NCBI GenBank assembly: GCA_030530315.1
Contig: JAUMVG010000017.1
Location: 1-52,824 of the forward strand
DNA length: 52,824 bases
Direction of reading: 5' to 3'
From: Clostridia bacterium
GTDB lineage: Bacteria > Bacillota > Clostridia > Christensenellales > Aristaeellaceae
Positions 33,617-42,240 of this stretch are shown piece by piece (the first letter of the stretch is position 1; every line of letters starts with the position of its first letter). The notes beneath the pieces are model-generated. The model saw nothing but the letters and a program-made list of their open reading frames with translations. It was not told the DNA's origin and searched no databases. The position numbers and the translations under genes were made by a program.

Positions 33617-34648
33617 CTACTCCAGCGGGGCGGAATCCCGGTAGATCAGCTCCGTCTCGGTATGCACGATGCGGTAGTTCAGGTGGGGCTCCTCGATGCG
33701 GGAGAGCAGCAGCTGCATCGCCGCGATGGCCATGATCTGGGTGTGTATGTGGACGGTGGTCAGGGAAGGTGTCATGATGCGGGAATTGGGGGCGTCGTCG
33801 AAGCCGCAGAACAGCACGTCTTCCGGCACCGACTTGCCCAGCTTGCGCAGCGTGTAGATGGCGTCGTCCGCGATGAAGTCGTTGGCGCATATGAACACGT
33901 CCGGGAAATCGGGCAGGGCGTTCAGAGCCTGGCTGATCTGTTCCGGGTCCAGCGTCTTGATGCAGAAGCGCTCGTCCACCGGGACACCCGCCATGAGCAT
34001 GGCGCATTGGAAGGCGGCGTAACGCTCGAAGAAGGACTGGCAATGCTCGTAGTCCCCGATGAACCCGATCCTGCGCTTGCCCCGGGCCAGCATGTCGTTG
34101 ACGAACCGGGTGATGGCGGTGGTGTTTTCCATGTACAGCTGGTCGGCGGGCAGGCTGGCGCCGTCCCGCTTGTGGGGGCCGTCCACGAACAGCACCGGCA
34201 GGTCGAGGGCGCAGATCATCTCGTCATAGGCCTGGTCGAACATCTCGATGCAGATGACGGCGCGGGCCTGCTCCGGTACGAAGGTGACCGGCAGCGAACG
34301 CTCCTCGAAGTTGGAGCGCTCGACGCGATGGGTGGTCAGGCTGTAGCCCATCTGGGACAGCTCCATCTTCAGCTTGTCCAGCATCAGCGAGGCGAAGTGA
34401 GCGGGCGCGATGACATTCCCGCACAGCAGCGCGATCTCGCCCTTGCTCTGCGGCGCCTCCTGCTCCTGGGGCCTGGCGGTCTGTGCCTTTATATAGGAGA
34501 ACTGCTTGTAGCCCATCTCGGTGGCCTTTTGCAGTATCTTTTCGCGGGTCGCTTCAGCAAGGCCATCGGTGTTGTTGATGGCCTTGGACACGGTATTGCG
34601 CGAGATGCCCAATTCGTCCGCGATATCCTGAATCGTTACCTTTTTCAT
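33617..34648 (-). CDS. LacI-family regulator of the fructan locus (right copy)
   Basis: 343 residues from ATG 34648 (AAGGAG 6 bases upstream); an ATG at 34663 lies in the RBS region. HTH MKKVTIQDIADELGISRNTVSKAINN is nearly identical to the protein at 20065. The two agree over most of their length (roughly three residues in four by eye), including LPADQLYM and VPEDVLFCGFDD. The conserved recognition helix implies that both bind the same operators; the effector pockets may differ. Its promoter on the minus strand reads TTGAAT, 17 bases, TACAAT near 34677-34705. Confidence 0.93.
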   Translation of the reverse strand: MKKVTIQDIADELGISRNTVSKAINNTDGLAEATREKILQKATEMGYKQFSYIKAQTARPQEQEAPQSKGEIALLCGNVIAPAHFASLMLDKLKMELSQMGYSLTTHRVERSNFEERSLPVTFVPEQARAVICIEMFDQAYDEMICALDLPVLFVDGPHKRDGASLPADQLYMENTTAITRFVNDMLARGKRRIGFIGDYEHCQSFFERYAAFQCAMLMAGVPVDERFCIKTLDPEQISQALNALPDFPDVFICANDFIADDAIYTLRKLGKSVPEDVLFCGFDDAPNSRIMTPSLTTVHIHTQIMAIAAMQLLLSRIEEPHLNYRIVHTETELIYRDSAPLE

Positions 34649-34663
34649 CTGTTGCTCCTTCAT

Positions 34664-34961
34664 TGCTATATTTGTATTGTAGCATACAAAAAAGCAAAAT
34701 TCAATGAGTGTCGCAACGGTTTGTTCCTTTTACATTTTCGTGGCATCTCAATGCGTGTGCAGATTGGTAAATGCCGTCATGCCGCCGGCGCATCGGCAGG
34801 CAAGGTGATTCCCGGTGCTCCATATGGCAGGAATTCCATTGATTTAGAGTCTGTTATAAATGCGCGTCAGGTGTTTTAGAAACAGACTCTGGTATGAACC
34901 TGGCGCTGCCGAAGTCGATGGAGGAATGCTTTCAGGGAATCGATGAAGGAATGCCTCCAGG
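34664..34961. other. Intergenic region with a degenerate inverted repeat
   Basis: No gene seen. It holds the LacI promoter and an inverted repeat AGAGTCTGTT (34846-34855) with AACAGACTCT (34881-34890). These arms and the TTTTAGAAAC beside them resemble the termini of the element at 41851-42018, so this may be a decayed relative. Confidence 0.5.
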
Positions 34962-35006
34962 AAAAAGCGCAGCCCCCGGATGATGATGGTCGATCGTCCG
35001 GGGGCT
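34962..35006 (-). terminator. Terminator of the aldo/keto reductase gene
   Basis: On the minus strand AGCCCCCGGA (34997-35006) and TCCGGGGGCT (34971-34980) form a 10-bp stem followed by GCGCTTTTTC. Confidence 0.85.
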
Positions 35007-35038
35007 AATACTGTCTTGGCTTTATGGGACCGCGGCGA

Positions 35039-36160
35039 TCAGTCCAACCGCGCGCTGGCATCCCGGATCAGTTCAATGATGGGCAGGTGCTGGGGACAGA
35101 CGCCCTCGCACTGGCCGCAGGCAACGCAGTCCGCGGCGCGGCCGTGGCCCTGGCTGACGAGGCCCCTGTAGAATGCCTTCGGCCGGAATTCCTCCTGGTA
35201 CAGCTTCATGGTGTTCACGGCGCGGAACACGTCGGGGATGGCAATGTTCATCGGACAGCCGTCGGTACAGTAGCGGCAGCCGGTGCACCCGATCTGCTCG
35301 ACGCTCATCATGGTCTTCCGCACGTCTTCGACGACGGCCTTCTCCGCGTCGCTCAGCGGTTCAAAGCGCGCGAAGGTCGACAGGTTGTCCGCCATCTGCT
35401 CGGGGCTCGACATGCCGGAGAGCACGGTCATCACGCCGGGCAGCGAGGCGACGAAGCGCAGCGCCCACGAGGCGGCGGAGCTGTCGGGCCGAAGGACCTT
35501 GAACTGCGCCTCCAGATCGGGGGTCAGGCTGGCCAGCGTGCCGCCCTTGACGGGCTCCATGACGACGATGGGCACGCCCCGGCGGCGCAGGATCTCATAC
35601 AGCCGGCCGGACTGAACGACCGGGTTCTCCCAGTCGGCGTAGTTCAGCTGGATCTGCACGAACTCCACCTCCGGGTGCGCGTCCAGCAGGGCCTCCAGGT
35701 ACTCCGGGCTGCCGTGGAAGGAGAAGCCGAAGTGGCGGATTTTGCCCTGGGCCTTCTTTTCCATCGCCCAATCCCAGCAGTTCAGCCGGTCATAGGTCTG
35801 GCCGTTGCCGCCGTCCTCCACGGAGTGCAGCAGGTAGAAGTCGAACCAGTCCAGGCCGCACCGCTCCAGCTGTTCGTTCAGGATGTGGTCGCGGTCGGCC
35901 TCCGACTTCAGGCACCAGGCGGGCAGCTTGGTGGCCACGGTGAAGTTGTCCCGGGGATGGCGCTTCGCCAGGGCTTCCTTCACGATCCTTTCCGAATTGC
36001 CGCCGTGATACACGTAGGCGGTGTCAAAGTAATTGAGGCCCGCGGCCAGATAGGCGTCGACCATCCGGCAGACCTGGTCCAGGTCGATTTTTCCGTCCGC
36101 TTCGGGCAGGCGCATCAGCCCGAAGCCGAGCTTCGGCATGTGGTTCAGATCAATGCTCAT
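35039..36160 (-). CDS. Aldo/keto reductase with C-terminal double [4Fe-4S] ferredoxin domain
   Basis: 373 residues from ATG 36160 (AGGAG 8 bases upstream). The AKR barrel has Asp and Tyr of the catalytic tetrad in GLNYFDTAYVYHGGNSE, Lys in ATKLP and His in LLHSVEDG. The C-terminus has CTGCRYCTDGCPMN and CVACGQCEGVCPQHLPI, two four-cysteine cluster motifs. Such fused enzymes are common in anaerobes and may couple carbonyl or sugar reduction to ferredoxin. The true substrate is unknown. Confidence 0.92.
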   Translation of the reverse strand: MSIDLNHMPKLGFGLMRLPEADGKIDLDQVCRMVDAYLAAGLNYFDTAYVYHGGNSERIVKEALAKRHPRDNFTVATKLPAWCLKSEADRDHILNEQLERCGLDWFDFYLLHSVEDGGNGQTYDRLNCWDWAMEKKAQGKIRHFGFSFHGSPEYLEALLDAHPEVEFVQIQLNYADWENPVVQSGRLYEILRRRGVPIVVMEPVKGGTLASLTPDLEAQFKVLRPDSSAASWALRFVASLPGVMTVLSGMSSPEQMADNLSTFARFEPLSDAEKAVVEDVRKTMMSVEQIGCTGCRYCTDGCPMNIAIPDVFRAVNTMKLYQEEFRPKAFYRGLVSQGHGRAADCVACGQCEGVCPQHLPIIELIRDASARLD

Positions 36161-36211
36161 TTTCATCTCTCCTTGGTGGTTCTGTGGAGCGAGCGCGCTC
36201 ACGAGCGGCGC

Positions 36212-36634
36212 TTACGCCTGTCTTCCAAACTTCGCCTGGGGGGATTCGGGATCTATCTTCATCAACTCGATGCGGATGCCGTTGGGATCGGTCACCCAGG
36301 CCTGCCAGTTCAGGTCGACGCCCTGTCTGGGCTCCACATCGATCGGACAGCCCGTGCCGCGGATGCGCTCGACGGTCTGGAAGATGTCGTCCACCTCAAA
36401 GCAGAAGTGATTGAAGCCGATCAGCGTGTCCCGCCAGGGGTTTTCCTCGGCGCCGCCGTAGAAGAGCTCCAGGAATTGGCCCGGGGCGACGCCCAGGTAG
36501 ACGATCCAGGGCGCGCCGGTCTCCGGGTGGTTGATCTCGAAGGCCTTTTTGAACCCCAGGGCTTCGGTGTAGAAGCGCAGGGATTCCTCCATGTTCCTGA
36601 CGGTGACGGCGTTGTGTGCGATGCCTGTGATCAT
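36212..36634 (-). CDS. VOC/glyoxalase-family metalloprotein
   Basis: 140 residues from ATG 36634 (GGAGGAGGA upstream); the longer open frame upstream is not real. The two beta-alpha-beta-beta-beta units place candidate metal ligands at His8 in IAHNAVTV, Glu in FLELFYGG, His in FNHFCFEV and Glu in RIELMKID. This matches glyoxalase I or methylmalonyl-CoA epimerase-like enzymes. It probably shares a transcript with the reductase at 35039, 51 bases downstream. Confidence 0.87.
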   Translation of the reverse strand: MITGIAHNAVTVRNMEESLRFYTEALGFKKAFEINHPETGAPWIVYLGVAPGQFLELFYGGAEENPWRDTLIGFNHFCFEVDDIFQTVERIRGTGCPIDVEPRQGVDLNWQAWVTDPNGIRIELMKIDPESPQAKFGRQA

Positions 36635-36723
36635 GTCGGTGTCCTCCTCCTTGAATTGGGTCCATCCGGTTTGCGGCCTGCGCCGGCGCGGGGCAACCCC
36701 GGACCCGGCGCGGCCATGCGGCA

Positions 36724-37476
36724 TTACAGTTCGATCTCCTCCATGAGGCGGGGAATCCGACACTTGACCCTGTCCCCGTATTTCGCGTCCAGGTAGTCGG
36801 CGAAGGCGCCGGGATCGCCGGAGTTGTCGGCGAACATATCCCAGTGGCCGGGAAGGACCAGCCCGGGGCACAGCTCGCCGGCGAGGTCCGCCGCCTCCTG
36901 GAAGGTCATGTTGCCGATGCAGTTGCGCCGATACCGCGCGCCGTCCCTGCCGTTGATGGGCAGCAGCGCCGCGTCGATGGGCCCGAAGGCCCTCAGTCGG
37001 GGCAGCATGCCCTCATAGCGCAGGGTATCGCCCGCGTGATAGATCCGCCTGCCCTCACCTTCGATGATGTACTGGAGGCAGGGATGCCGCCCCTGCTCGT
37101 CTGGGGCGAGGAACTCATGGGCCGCGGGAATGGCGCGGATCGTGATGTCGCCGATCCGCACGCTCTGTTCCGCGTCGATGGGCAGAAGCCGGCCTTCCGG
37201 GATGCCGTCGGCGAGGATGGCCGGGAGGTGGACCGAAGGAAAGACGAACTTCGCCTCCGGGCAGGTCGCTCCCCAGACCCGCCACGCGCCGTGGTCGATG
37301 TGGTCCGAATGGTCGTGGGTGCCGGCAAAGCCGTCGACGTCCGCCACGCTCTCGGCGGCGATCGGCGGGGGATACCGGCGCTGCGGAGTGACGGAGGCAA
37401 AGTAATCGACGATAACGGTCGTTCCGCCCAGGCGGATTTTGAGGCCCATCTGGCCGAGCCATGTGATCGAAGCCAT
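36724..37476 (-). CDS. Metallo-beta-lactamase-fold hydrolase (UlaG-like)
   Basis: 250 residues. The metal-binding motif is GTHDHSDHIDH (residues 52-62). Later ligands are likely the His in IPAAHEF, the Asp in YHAGDT and the His in LPGHWDMF. The opening SITWLGQMGLKIRLGGTTVIVDYF is typical of the beta-lactamase superfamily domain 2/UlaG group, which opens lactones or cleaves phosphodiesters. First gene of the minus-strand group 37476-35039, with AAGGAGA as RBS. Confidence 0.9.
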   Translation of the reverse strand: MASITWLGQMGLKIRLGGTTVIVDYFASVTPQRRYPPPIAAESVADVDGFAGTHDHSDHIDHGAWRVWGATCPEAKFVFPSVHLPAILADGIPEGRLLPIDAEQSVRIGDITIRAIPAAHEFLAPDEQGRHPCLQYIIEGEGRRIYHAGDTLRYEGMLPRLRAFGPIDAALLPINGRDGARYRRNCIGNMTFQEAADLAGELCPGLVLPGHWDMFADNSGDPGAFADYLDAKYGDRVKCRIPRLMEEIEL

Positions 37477-37577
37477 CTTCGGTTCTCCTTTCCGGATGCG
37501 GGCAGGGTTTCCTCCAGGGGATCGGCCGAAGCCTTGGAGCGGGCGATCCGACCGAAGGCCCCGTGATTTCTGATTGC

Positions 37578-37606
37578 ATTATACAATTTTGGGGATATCC
37601 GCACAA
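37578..37606 (-). promoter_or_regulatory. Promoter of the MBL-VOC-reductase group
   Basis: Minus-strand TTGTGC (37601-37606) and TATAAT (37578-37583), spaced 17. Confidence 0.6.
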
Positions 37607-37731
37607 TCCCTTCAGAGAGGATGTGAGAAAAGATCAAGAAAAAATAAGATTTGTTCATTGAATTGTCGAGGCGATGGATGTAAGGTACATGGGATTGAGC
37701 CATTATCGTACGATGGGGGGAAGCGAACGTG

Positions 37732-39165
37732 ATGCGTTCCAGGACCATGAACATGAGCCAGGGCAGGCCGCTGAAGCTGCTGGCCCTGTTTGCCATTCCG
37801 CTGCTCGTAGGGAATCTGTTCCAGCAGGCCTACAACCTGGCGGATTCCATCATCGTGGGGCGGTTCATTGGCGCGGGAGCGCTGGCGGCGGTGGGCGCTA
37901 CGAGTTCCATATCCTTCCTGTTCTTCTCAGTGTGCAACGGCATCAGCAGCGGCGGTGGCATCGTCACGGCACAGTACTTCGGCGCCGGAGATGACGACAG
38001 GGTGCGCCGCGCCATCGTGAATTCAGCATACATCATGTTTGTGACCTCCCTTGTCATGGGCGGCATCGCCTTTGCGCTGACCCCCACGGCCCTGCGCCTG
38101 ATGGGCACGCCCGGGGACATCCTGCCGGACGCCGTCACCTACATGCGCATGACCTGCCTCAGCGTGCCGCTCATTGCGGTGTACAATTATGCCGCCTCCA
38201 TGCTGCGGGCCCTGGGAGACTCCCGGACGCCGCTGTACTTCCTGGTGGTGGCCTGCCTGTTGAACGTGGCGCTGGACCTGCTCTGCGTGCGCACCCTGGG
38301 CCTGGGCGTGTTCGGCGCTGCGCTGGCCACGATGCTGGCCCAGCTGCTGGCGGGCGTGGGCTGCCTGGCCTTCGCGCTGCGCACCAATCCCTATTTCACG
38401 CCTGACCGCAGCCGGCTGGGCGTGGACTGGGAGATCATTCGCCACGCGGTGCGCCTCGGCCTGCCCCTGGCGCTGCAGTGGTCCATGATCGCCGTCTCCA
38501 CGACGGCGCTCCAGACGGTGGTCAACCGCTTCGGCACCGCGGCGGTGGCGGCGTTTACCGCGACGACCCGCATCGAACAGCTGACCCAGCAGCCCTTCGG
38601 CTCGCTGGGCATGGCGCTGTCCACCTACGCCGGGCAAAACTACGGCGCGCGCCGCCTGGACCGCGTCCGGGAGGGCCTGCGGGACGCCATGCTGGCCATG
38701 GCCCTGTTTTCCGGGGCGATGCTGGTCGTGATGCAGCTGCTGGGGCCCGCCATCGTCAAGGCCTTTGTCAGTGATGGCGAGGTGGTGGCGCTGGGCGGAA
38801 GGGCGCTGCGGTTGACCAGCTGGTTCTATGTATTCCTGGGCACGATCTACATGACCCGTGGCACGCTCAACGGCGTGGGAGACACCCTGTTCTCGTTCAT
38901 CAACGGCATCATCGAGATGCTGTGCCGCATCCTCCTGCCCATGGGGCTGACGCTGATTCCCTCGGCAGGTGTGTGGGCCATCTGGTGGACGGCGGGGCTG
39001 ACCTGGACCATCAGCGCCCTGGCGTGCCTGCTGCGCTATTTCTCGTGGAGCGGGAAGCGCGCGGGGACGGTGTTGACCGCGGCAGCCTTCGCGACTGGCG
39101 GGACGAACGCGCTTTCGGTGCGAAATAAAATCAAACCTGTGGACAATGGAAGGATTCTGCGGTAA
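37732..39165 (+). CDS. MATE-family efflux transporter (1)
   Basis: 477 residues with about 12 helices arranged as two bundles. MATE features: IPLLVGNLFQQAYNLADSIIVGRFIG at the start and the repeat-two start RLGLPLALQWSMIAVSTTALQTVVNRFG. TRIEQLTQQPFGSLGMALSTYAGQNYGA is characteristic of the Bacillota norM/DinF-like branch. GTG at 37729 is an alternative start directly before the ATG. It would export cationic drugs or metabolites using Na+ or H+. Confidence 0.93.
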   Translation: MRSRTMNMSQGRPLKLLALFAIPLLVGNLFQQAYNLADSIIVGRFIGAGALAAVGATSSISFLFFSVCNGISSGGGIVTAQYFGAGDDDRVRRAIVNSAYIMFVTSLVMGGIAFALTPTALRLMGTPGDILPDAVTYMRMTCLSVPLIAVYNYAASMLRALGDSRTPLYFLVVACLLNVALDLLCVRTLGLGVFGAALATMLAQLLAGVGCLAFALRTNPYFTPDRSRLGVDWEIIRHAVRLGLPLALQWSMIAVSTTALQTVVNRFGTAAVAAFTATTRIEQLTQQPFGSLGMALSTYAGQNYGARRLDRVREGLRDAMLAMALFSGAMLVVMQLLGPAIVKAFVSDGEVVALGGRALRLTSWFYVFLGTIYMTRGTLNGVGDTLFSFINGIIEMLCRILLPMGLTLIPSAGVWAIWWTAGLTWTISALACLLRYFSWSGKRAGTVLTAAAFATGGTNALSVRNKIKPVDNGRILR

Positions 39166-39168
39166 AAT
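39140..39168 (+). promoter_or_regulatory. Possible promoter of the MFS gene
   Basis: TGGACA (39140-39145) and TAAAAT (39163-39168), spaced 17, overlap the last codons of the MATE gene. Confidence 0.5.
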
Positions 39169-39237
39169 GATATCAGGCGGCATGTCGGACCGAGGCGCGG
39201 CTTCGGGCAGCCGGCGGCTGGAGAGGATTTGAGAGCC

Positions 39238-40434
39238 ATGGAGCGAATACAGTCGGTATTCAGGCCCGAGTCGAAATACAGGGCGTTCTTCCTGTCCGTG
39301 GTCACCTTTGGGCTGGCCTACGGGCTGTACAAGGGCGTGATCGACAACTACCTGGCGGAAGTCGTGGGCATGTCCGGCTTCGACAAGGGCGTTTCGGAGT
39401 TCTTCCGCGAGCTGCCGGGCCTGATGCTGGTGTTCATACTGGCGGCGCTGTACACCTTCTCTGCGGAGCGGATCTACCGGCTCGGCGCGGTGTTCATGCT
39501 CCTCGGCATGGCGGCGCAGGCCGTGGTGCCCAGCAGCCGCGTGCTGGTGATCCTGTGCATATTCGTGTATTCCCTGGGCGACCACATGCAGCTTGGCATG
39601 CGCAACACGCTGTCCCTCCAGTATTCCCGGGAGGGATGCGGCGGCGAGGCGCTGGGGATGCAGAACGCCGCCCAGCAGGTGGGCACGCTGGCGGGCTATC
39701 TGGTGGTGATCGCCGCGTTTTTCATGGTGAAGGACGCGCCCTGGCTGTACCGGGCGGCCTTTGCCGTCAGCGCCGGTATCATCGGCCTGGGCTGCGTTGC
39801 CAGCCTGCGCATGACCGGCGAGAGCGTCGCCGACGCGCACAAGCGCCGCTTCTACTTCCGCAGGAAATTCGCCAAGTACTACATGCTGGAGGTGTTCTAC
39901 GGGGCGCGCAAGCAGGTGTTCTTCACCTTCGGCCCCTACGTGCTGGTGCTGTTCTACAGCGCGAACGCCATGGTGATCAGCGCGCTGTTCGCCCTGTCGG
40001 CGGTGTGCGGCTTTTTCGCGTCGCCGCTGGTGGGGAAGATCATCGACCGGCTGGGCTACAAGGTCGTCATGATCTCCGACACGCTGATCCTGGTCGTGGT
40101 CTGCTTCTTCTACGGCTTCGCCCACCACATCTTTCCGAGGAACGTGGCCTTCGTCGTGTGCTGCCTGAACTACATCCTGGATTCAGTGATCTCGCTGGCC
40201 TCCATGGCCTCGAATGTCTACGTGCAGGACATCTCCGACAGCGCGGAGGAGGTGCGGGCGACGATCTCGACGGGCGTGTCGGTCAACCACCTCATCACCA
40301 TACTGATCGCCCTGTTCGGCGGCTGGATCTGGCAGGCGCTGGGCATCGAGACGCTGTTTATACTCTCCGCCGTGCTGGGCCTGTGCAACAGCGCCTACGC
40401 GGCGACGATCAAGACCGGCAGGAGGGCGGCGTAG
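39238..40434 (+). CDS. Major facilitator superfamily transporter
   Basis: 398 residues, about 12 helices, from ATG 39238 (MERIQSVFRPESKYRAFF); a TTG at 39229 is an alternative. Notable segments are ALYTFSAERIYRLG between helices 2 and 3, the central loop TGESVADAHKRRFYFRRKFAKYYM, and VGKIIDRLGYKVV, the second-half copy of the MFS loop motif. Substrate unknown. Confidence 0.85.
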   Translation: MERIQSVFRPESKYRAFFLSVVTFGLAYGLYKGVIDNYLAEVVGMSGFDKGVSEFFRELPGLMLVFILAALYTFSAERIYRLGAVFMLLGMAAQAVVPSSRVLVILCIFVYSLGDHMQLGMRNTLSLQYSREGCGGEALGMQNAAQQVGTLAGYLVVIAAFFMVKDAPWLYRAAFAVSAGIIGLGCVASLRMTGESVADAHKRRFYFRRKFAKYYMLEVFYGARKQVFFTFGPYVLVLFYSANAMVISALFALSAVCGFFASPLVGKIIDRLGYKVVMISDTLILVVVCFFYGFAHHIFPRNVAFVVCCLNYILDSVISLASMASNVYVQDISDSAEEVRATISTGVSVNHLITILIALFGGWIWQALGIETLFILSAVLGLCNSAYAATIKTGRRAA

Positions 40435-40586
40435 CCCGACAGACGGGGTGAAGGCGAGCAAATGTTCCTGGCAGGGGGCCGGTTCACAGGGCAAGACGCG
40501 CCTACGAGCGCGATAGGGCAGGCAGAAAACGGGTTTGACGCCCGTTTCATGCGCAATAAAATGACAAAAGGAAGGGAGACGGTATC

Positions 40587-40730
40587 ATGAAGGAATGGCT
40601 GGAGCGGCTGACAGAGGCCCAGAGGGCGAAGTTCGCCGAGCTGGGGGAGCACATCTCGCTGGTCATGCTCGCCAAGTTCTGCGAGGACGAGGGACTGGAG
40701 CTGCCGGACGTGGAAATAACGACCAAATAA
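40587..40730 (+). CDS. 47-residue charged small protein
   Basis: ATG 40587 follows AAGGAAGGGAGA, a good RBS, and the frame ends in TAA directly before a strong terminator, which supports a real gene. The product, starting MKEWLERLTEAQRAKFAELG, is mostly predicted helix with many Glu, Lys and Leu and one Cys. It has no signal peptide, double-Gly leader or known domain. Function unknown; a regulator of a neighbour or an antisense-type toxin component are only guesses. Confidence 0.6.
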   Translation: MKEWLERLTEAQRAKFAELGEHISLVMLAKFCEDEGLELPDVEITTK

Positions 40731-40766
40731 TCTCCGCCCAAACGGCGGGACCGGCGCAGCGCATAA

Positions 40767-40817
40767 CACCCCATCTGCCGGCGGCATTGCCGCCCGCAGA
40801 TGGGGTGCTGTGCTTTT
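40767..40817 (+). terminator. Terminator after the small ORF
   Basis: CACCCCATCTGC (40767-40778) pairs with GCAGATGGGGTG (40796-40807) around an inner GGCGGC/GCCGCC stem, followed by CTGTGCTTTTTC. Confidence 0.85.
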
Positions 40818-40849
40818 TCTCATGGCAGGGCGCGCTTGCGGCGGCCGGA

Positions 40850-41596
40850 TTATGCCGGGTCTCCGTCGATCCACCGGTCCAGCGCCTCGTCGTCGTATTC
40901 CACGCGATCCGAGAACGCCCGGGCCCTTTCGATGAGCGTGGAGAGGTCGCCGTCCGTCCAGCCGCCCGCGATCTCCGCGTAGGCGCGGCGGATGAAGTCG
41001 ACGCGCTCTTCCAGGCGGCCGTCGTACAGTGCGTCGGGCAGGTGGCGAAAGATCAGCGTCTCCAGGAGGCGGGCTTTCGGGCCTTCCTCCTGTATGGAGG
41101 AAAGCCACTGCCCGCGCAGATCGAACAGGTATTGCTCGTCCTCCGTCGGGGTTTCTTCGGCGCTCCCCTTCAGGCGGATCAGCCGCAGGGGATGGGGCCA
41201 GGACAGGATCAGGCGCGCGGCCTCCTCGCAGACCAGCCCGAGCCCCATCTCCACCCGGGAGGAGAAGTAGTTCCTGAACCGGGGGTGATCCCGGCAGATC
41301 TGGCAGAGCGCGCCTTCGCCCTCGTGAAGGATCAGGTCGCACAGGTTGTCGCCGTTGAGCAGCGGACAGCGCTCGCCCTCGGCCAGGATGAAGTGGGGCG
41401 CGCCTTCGCGGCTGACGCACCGACGGACGCGGTCGCCGAAGGCCCCGGGCAGCCCGGCGTAGCGGGCGAGGCTCTCCGCGTCGATGTCGATCTCCCAGCC
41501 CGCGCAGCAGGTGTGGACGCACCGGGAGGCGATGCAGTGAAAGGCCGGGTAGTAGTCCGGCACATAGAGGTTCATGGCGCTGTCGTGTTCGTTCAT
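40850..41596 (-). CDS. FliB-like (flagellin lysine-N-methylase family) protein, short form
   Basis: 248 residues from ATG 41596 (MNEHDSAMNLYVPDYYPAF). The cysteine-rich family signature is present: Cys21, Cys26, Cys30 and Cys31 in FHCIASRCVHTCCAGWEID, then CPLLNGDNLCDLI and LCQICRDHPRF, together a likely iron-sulfur site. Typical FliB proteins are about 370-400 residues, so the C-terminal part appears missing. No flagellin genes are in the window. The open frame continues upstream into a receiver-domain remnant, giving a longer ATG at 41737 that is probably not used. Confidence 0.78.
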   Translation of the reverse strand: MNEHDSAMNLYVPDYYPAFHCIASRCVHTCCAGWEIDIDAESLARYAGLPGAFGDRVRRCVSREGAPHFILAEGERCPLLNGDNLCDLILHEGEGALCQICRDHPRFRNYFSSRVEMGLGLVCEEAARLILSWPHPLRLIRLKGSAEETPTEDEQYLFDLRGQWLSSIQEEGPKARLLETLIFRHLPDALYDGRLEERVDFIRRAYAEIAGGWTDGDLSTLIERARAFSDRVEYDDEALDRWIDGDPA

Positions 41597-41650
41597 GCGA
41601 TCGCCCTTCCCGCCCGAACGCTCGGGCGGCGCCTTCCTGTCGGAGGGCGC

Positions 41651-41797
41651 CTTTCGTTTCTCCGCTCCCCGGATGAGTTCCACGAGGGTTTCGCGCAGCC
41701 AGGCCGGCTCCACGGGCTTCGACAGGTGGGCGTTCATGCCGACCTGAAGCTCCGCGCAGTCCTTTTCTCTGTAGAACCGCCCCGGCGGGCGCCGGAT
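41651..41797 (-). pseudogene. Remnant of a response-regulator receiver domain
   Basis: The minus-strand frame reads FYREKDCAELQVGMNAHLSK then PVEPAWLRETLVELIRG. This is the last quarter of a CheY-like receiver domain of the hybrid-kinase type (GMNAHLxKP is diagnostic, with the conserved Lys). It is preceded by a stop at 41798-41800 and runs into the FliB-like frame. The phosphoacceptor half is absent, so it cannot work alone. Confidence 0.7.
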
Positions 41798-41850
41798 CTA
41801 TCCTGCGCGGCCCGCGCCTTGCGGCGGCGGATCCGGAGAAGCGCGTTTTG

Positions 41851-42018
41851 ATTAGAGTGTGTTTCTAAAATGAGGCATGTGCAGTTTCGAGTGGATTGGG
41901 CTGCATTTCAAGGCGATTTTCCGCAGGCTTAGTGGTGCTAAGTCAAGGGAAATCAACGCAGAAATGCAGTTCAGGACGCCGAAAATGCGTCTTGATGAAT
42001 TTAGAAACACACTCTAAT
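41851..42018. mobile_element. 168-bp palindromic MITE with perfect 19-bp terminal inverted repeats
   Basis: ATTAGAGTGTGTTTCTAAA (41851-41869) is exactly inverted at 42000-42018. Inside, CTGCATTTC/GAAATGCAG, GATTTTCC/GGGAAATC and CTTAG/CTAAG pair in nested order, so the entire element can fold as one hairpin. It is non-coding. The GAGTGTGTTT termini recall IS5-group ends. Confidence 0.85.
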
Positions 42019-42240
42019 CCTTGTTTGTATTATACCAGCGGAACCCGTCCAAATCAACCGTACGGACAGGCTTACCATCGCGCCCGGCGGGAGCAAGGCC
42101 GCTGCGACGCGGAGCGGGGGACGGTCATTGACAACGGCTGGCGGCCATGCTATCATTTGTACAATCAATAATGAATTGGGACACTGGACCGGCGGCGCGG
42201 CTATAGCCGCCGGTTTGACGACGGATTGGAGGACGAGAGC

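Noticed and set aside
41597-41737. 47 extra N-terminal residues of the FliB-like protein
   Set aside because: They encode the end of a receiver domain plus a linker, not FliB sequence; ATG 41596 has its own upstream AAGGG and matches the family start.
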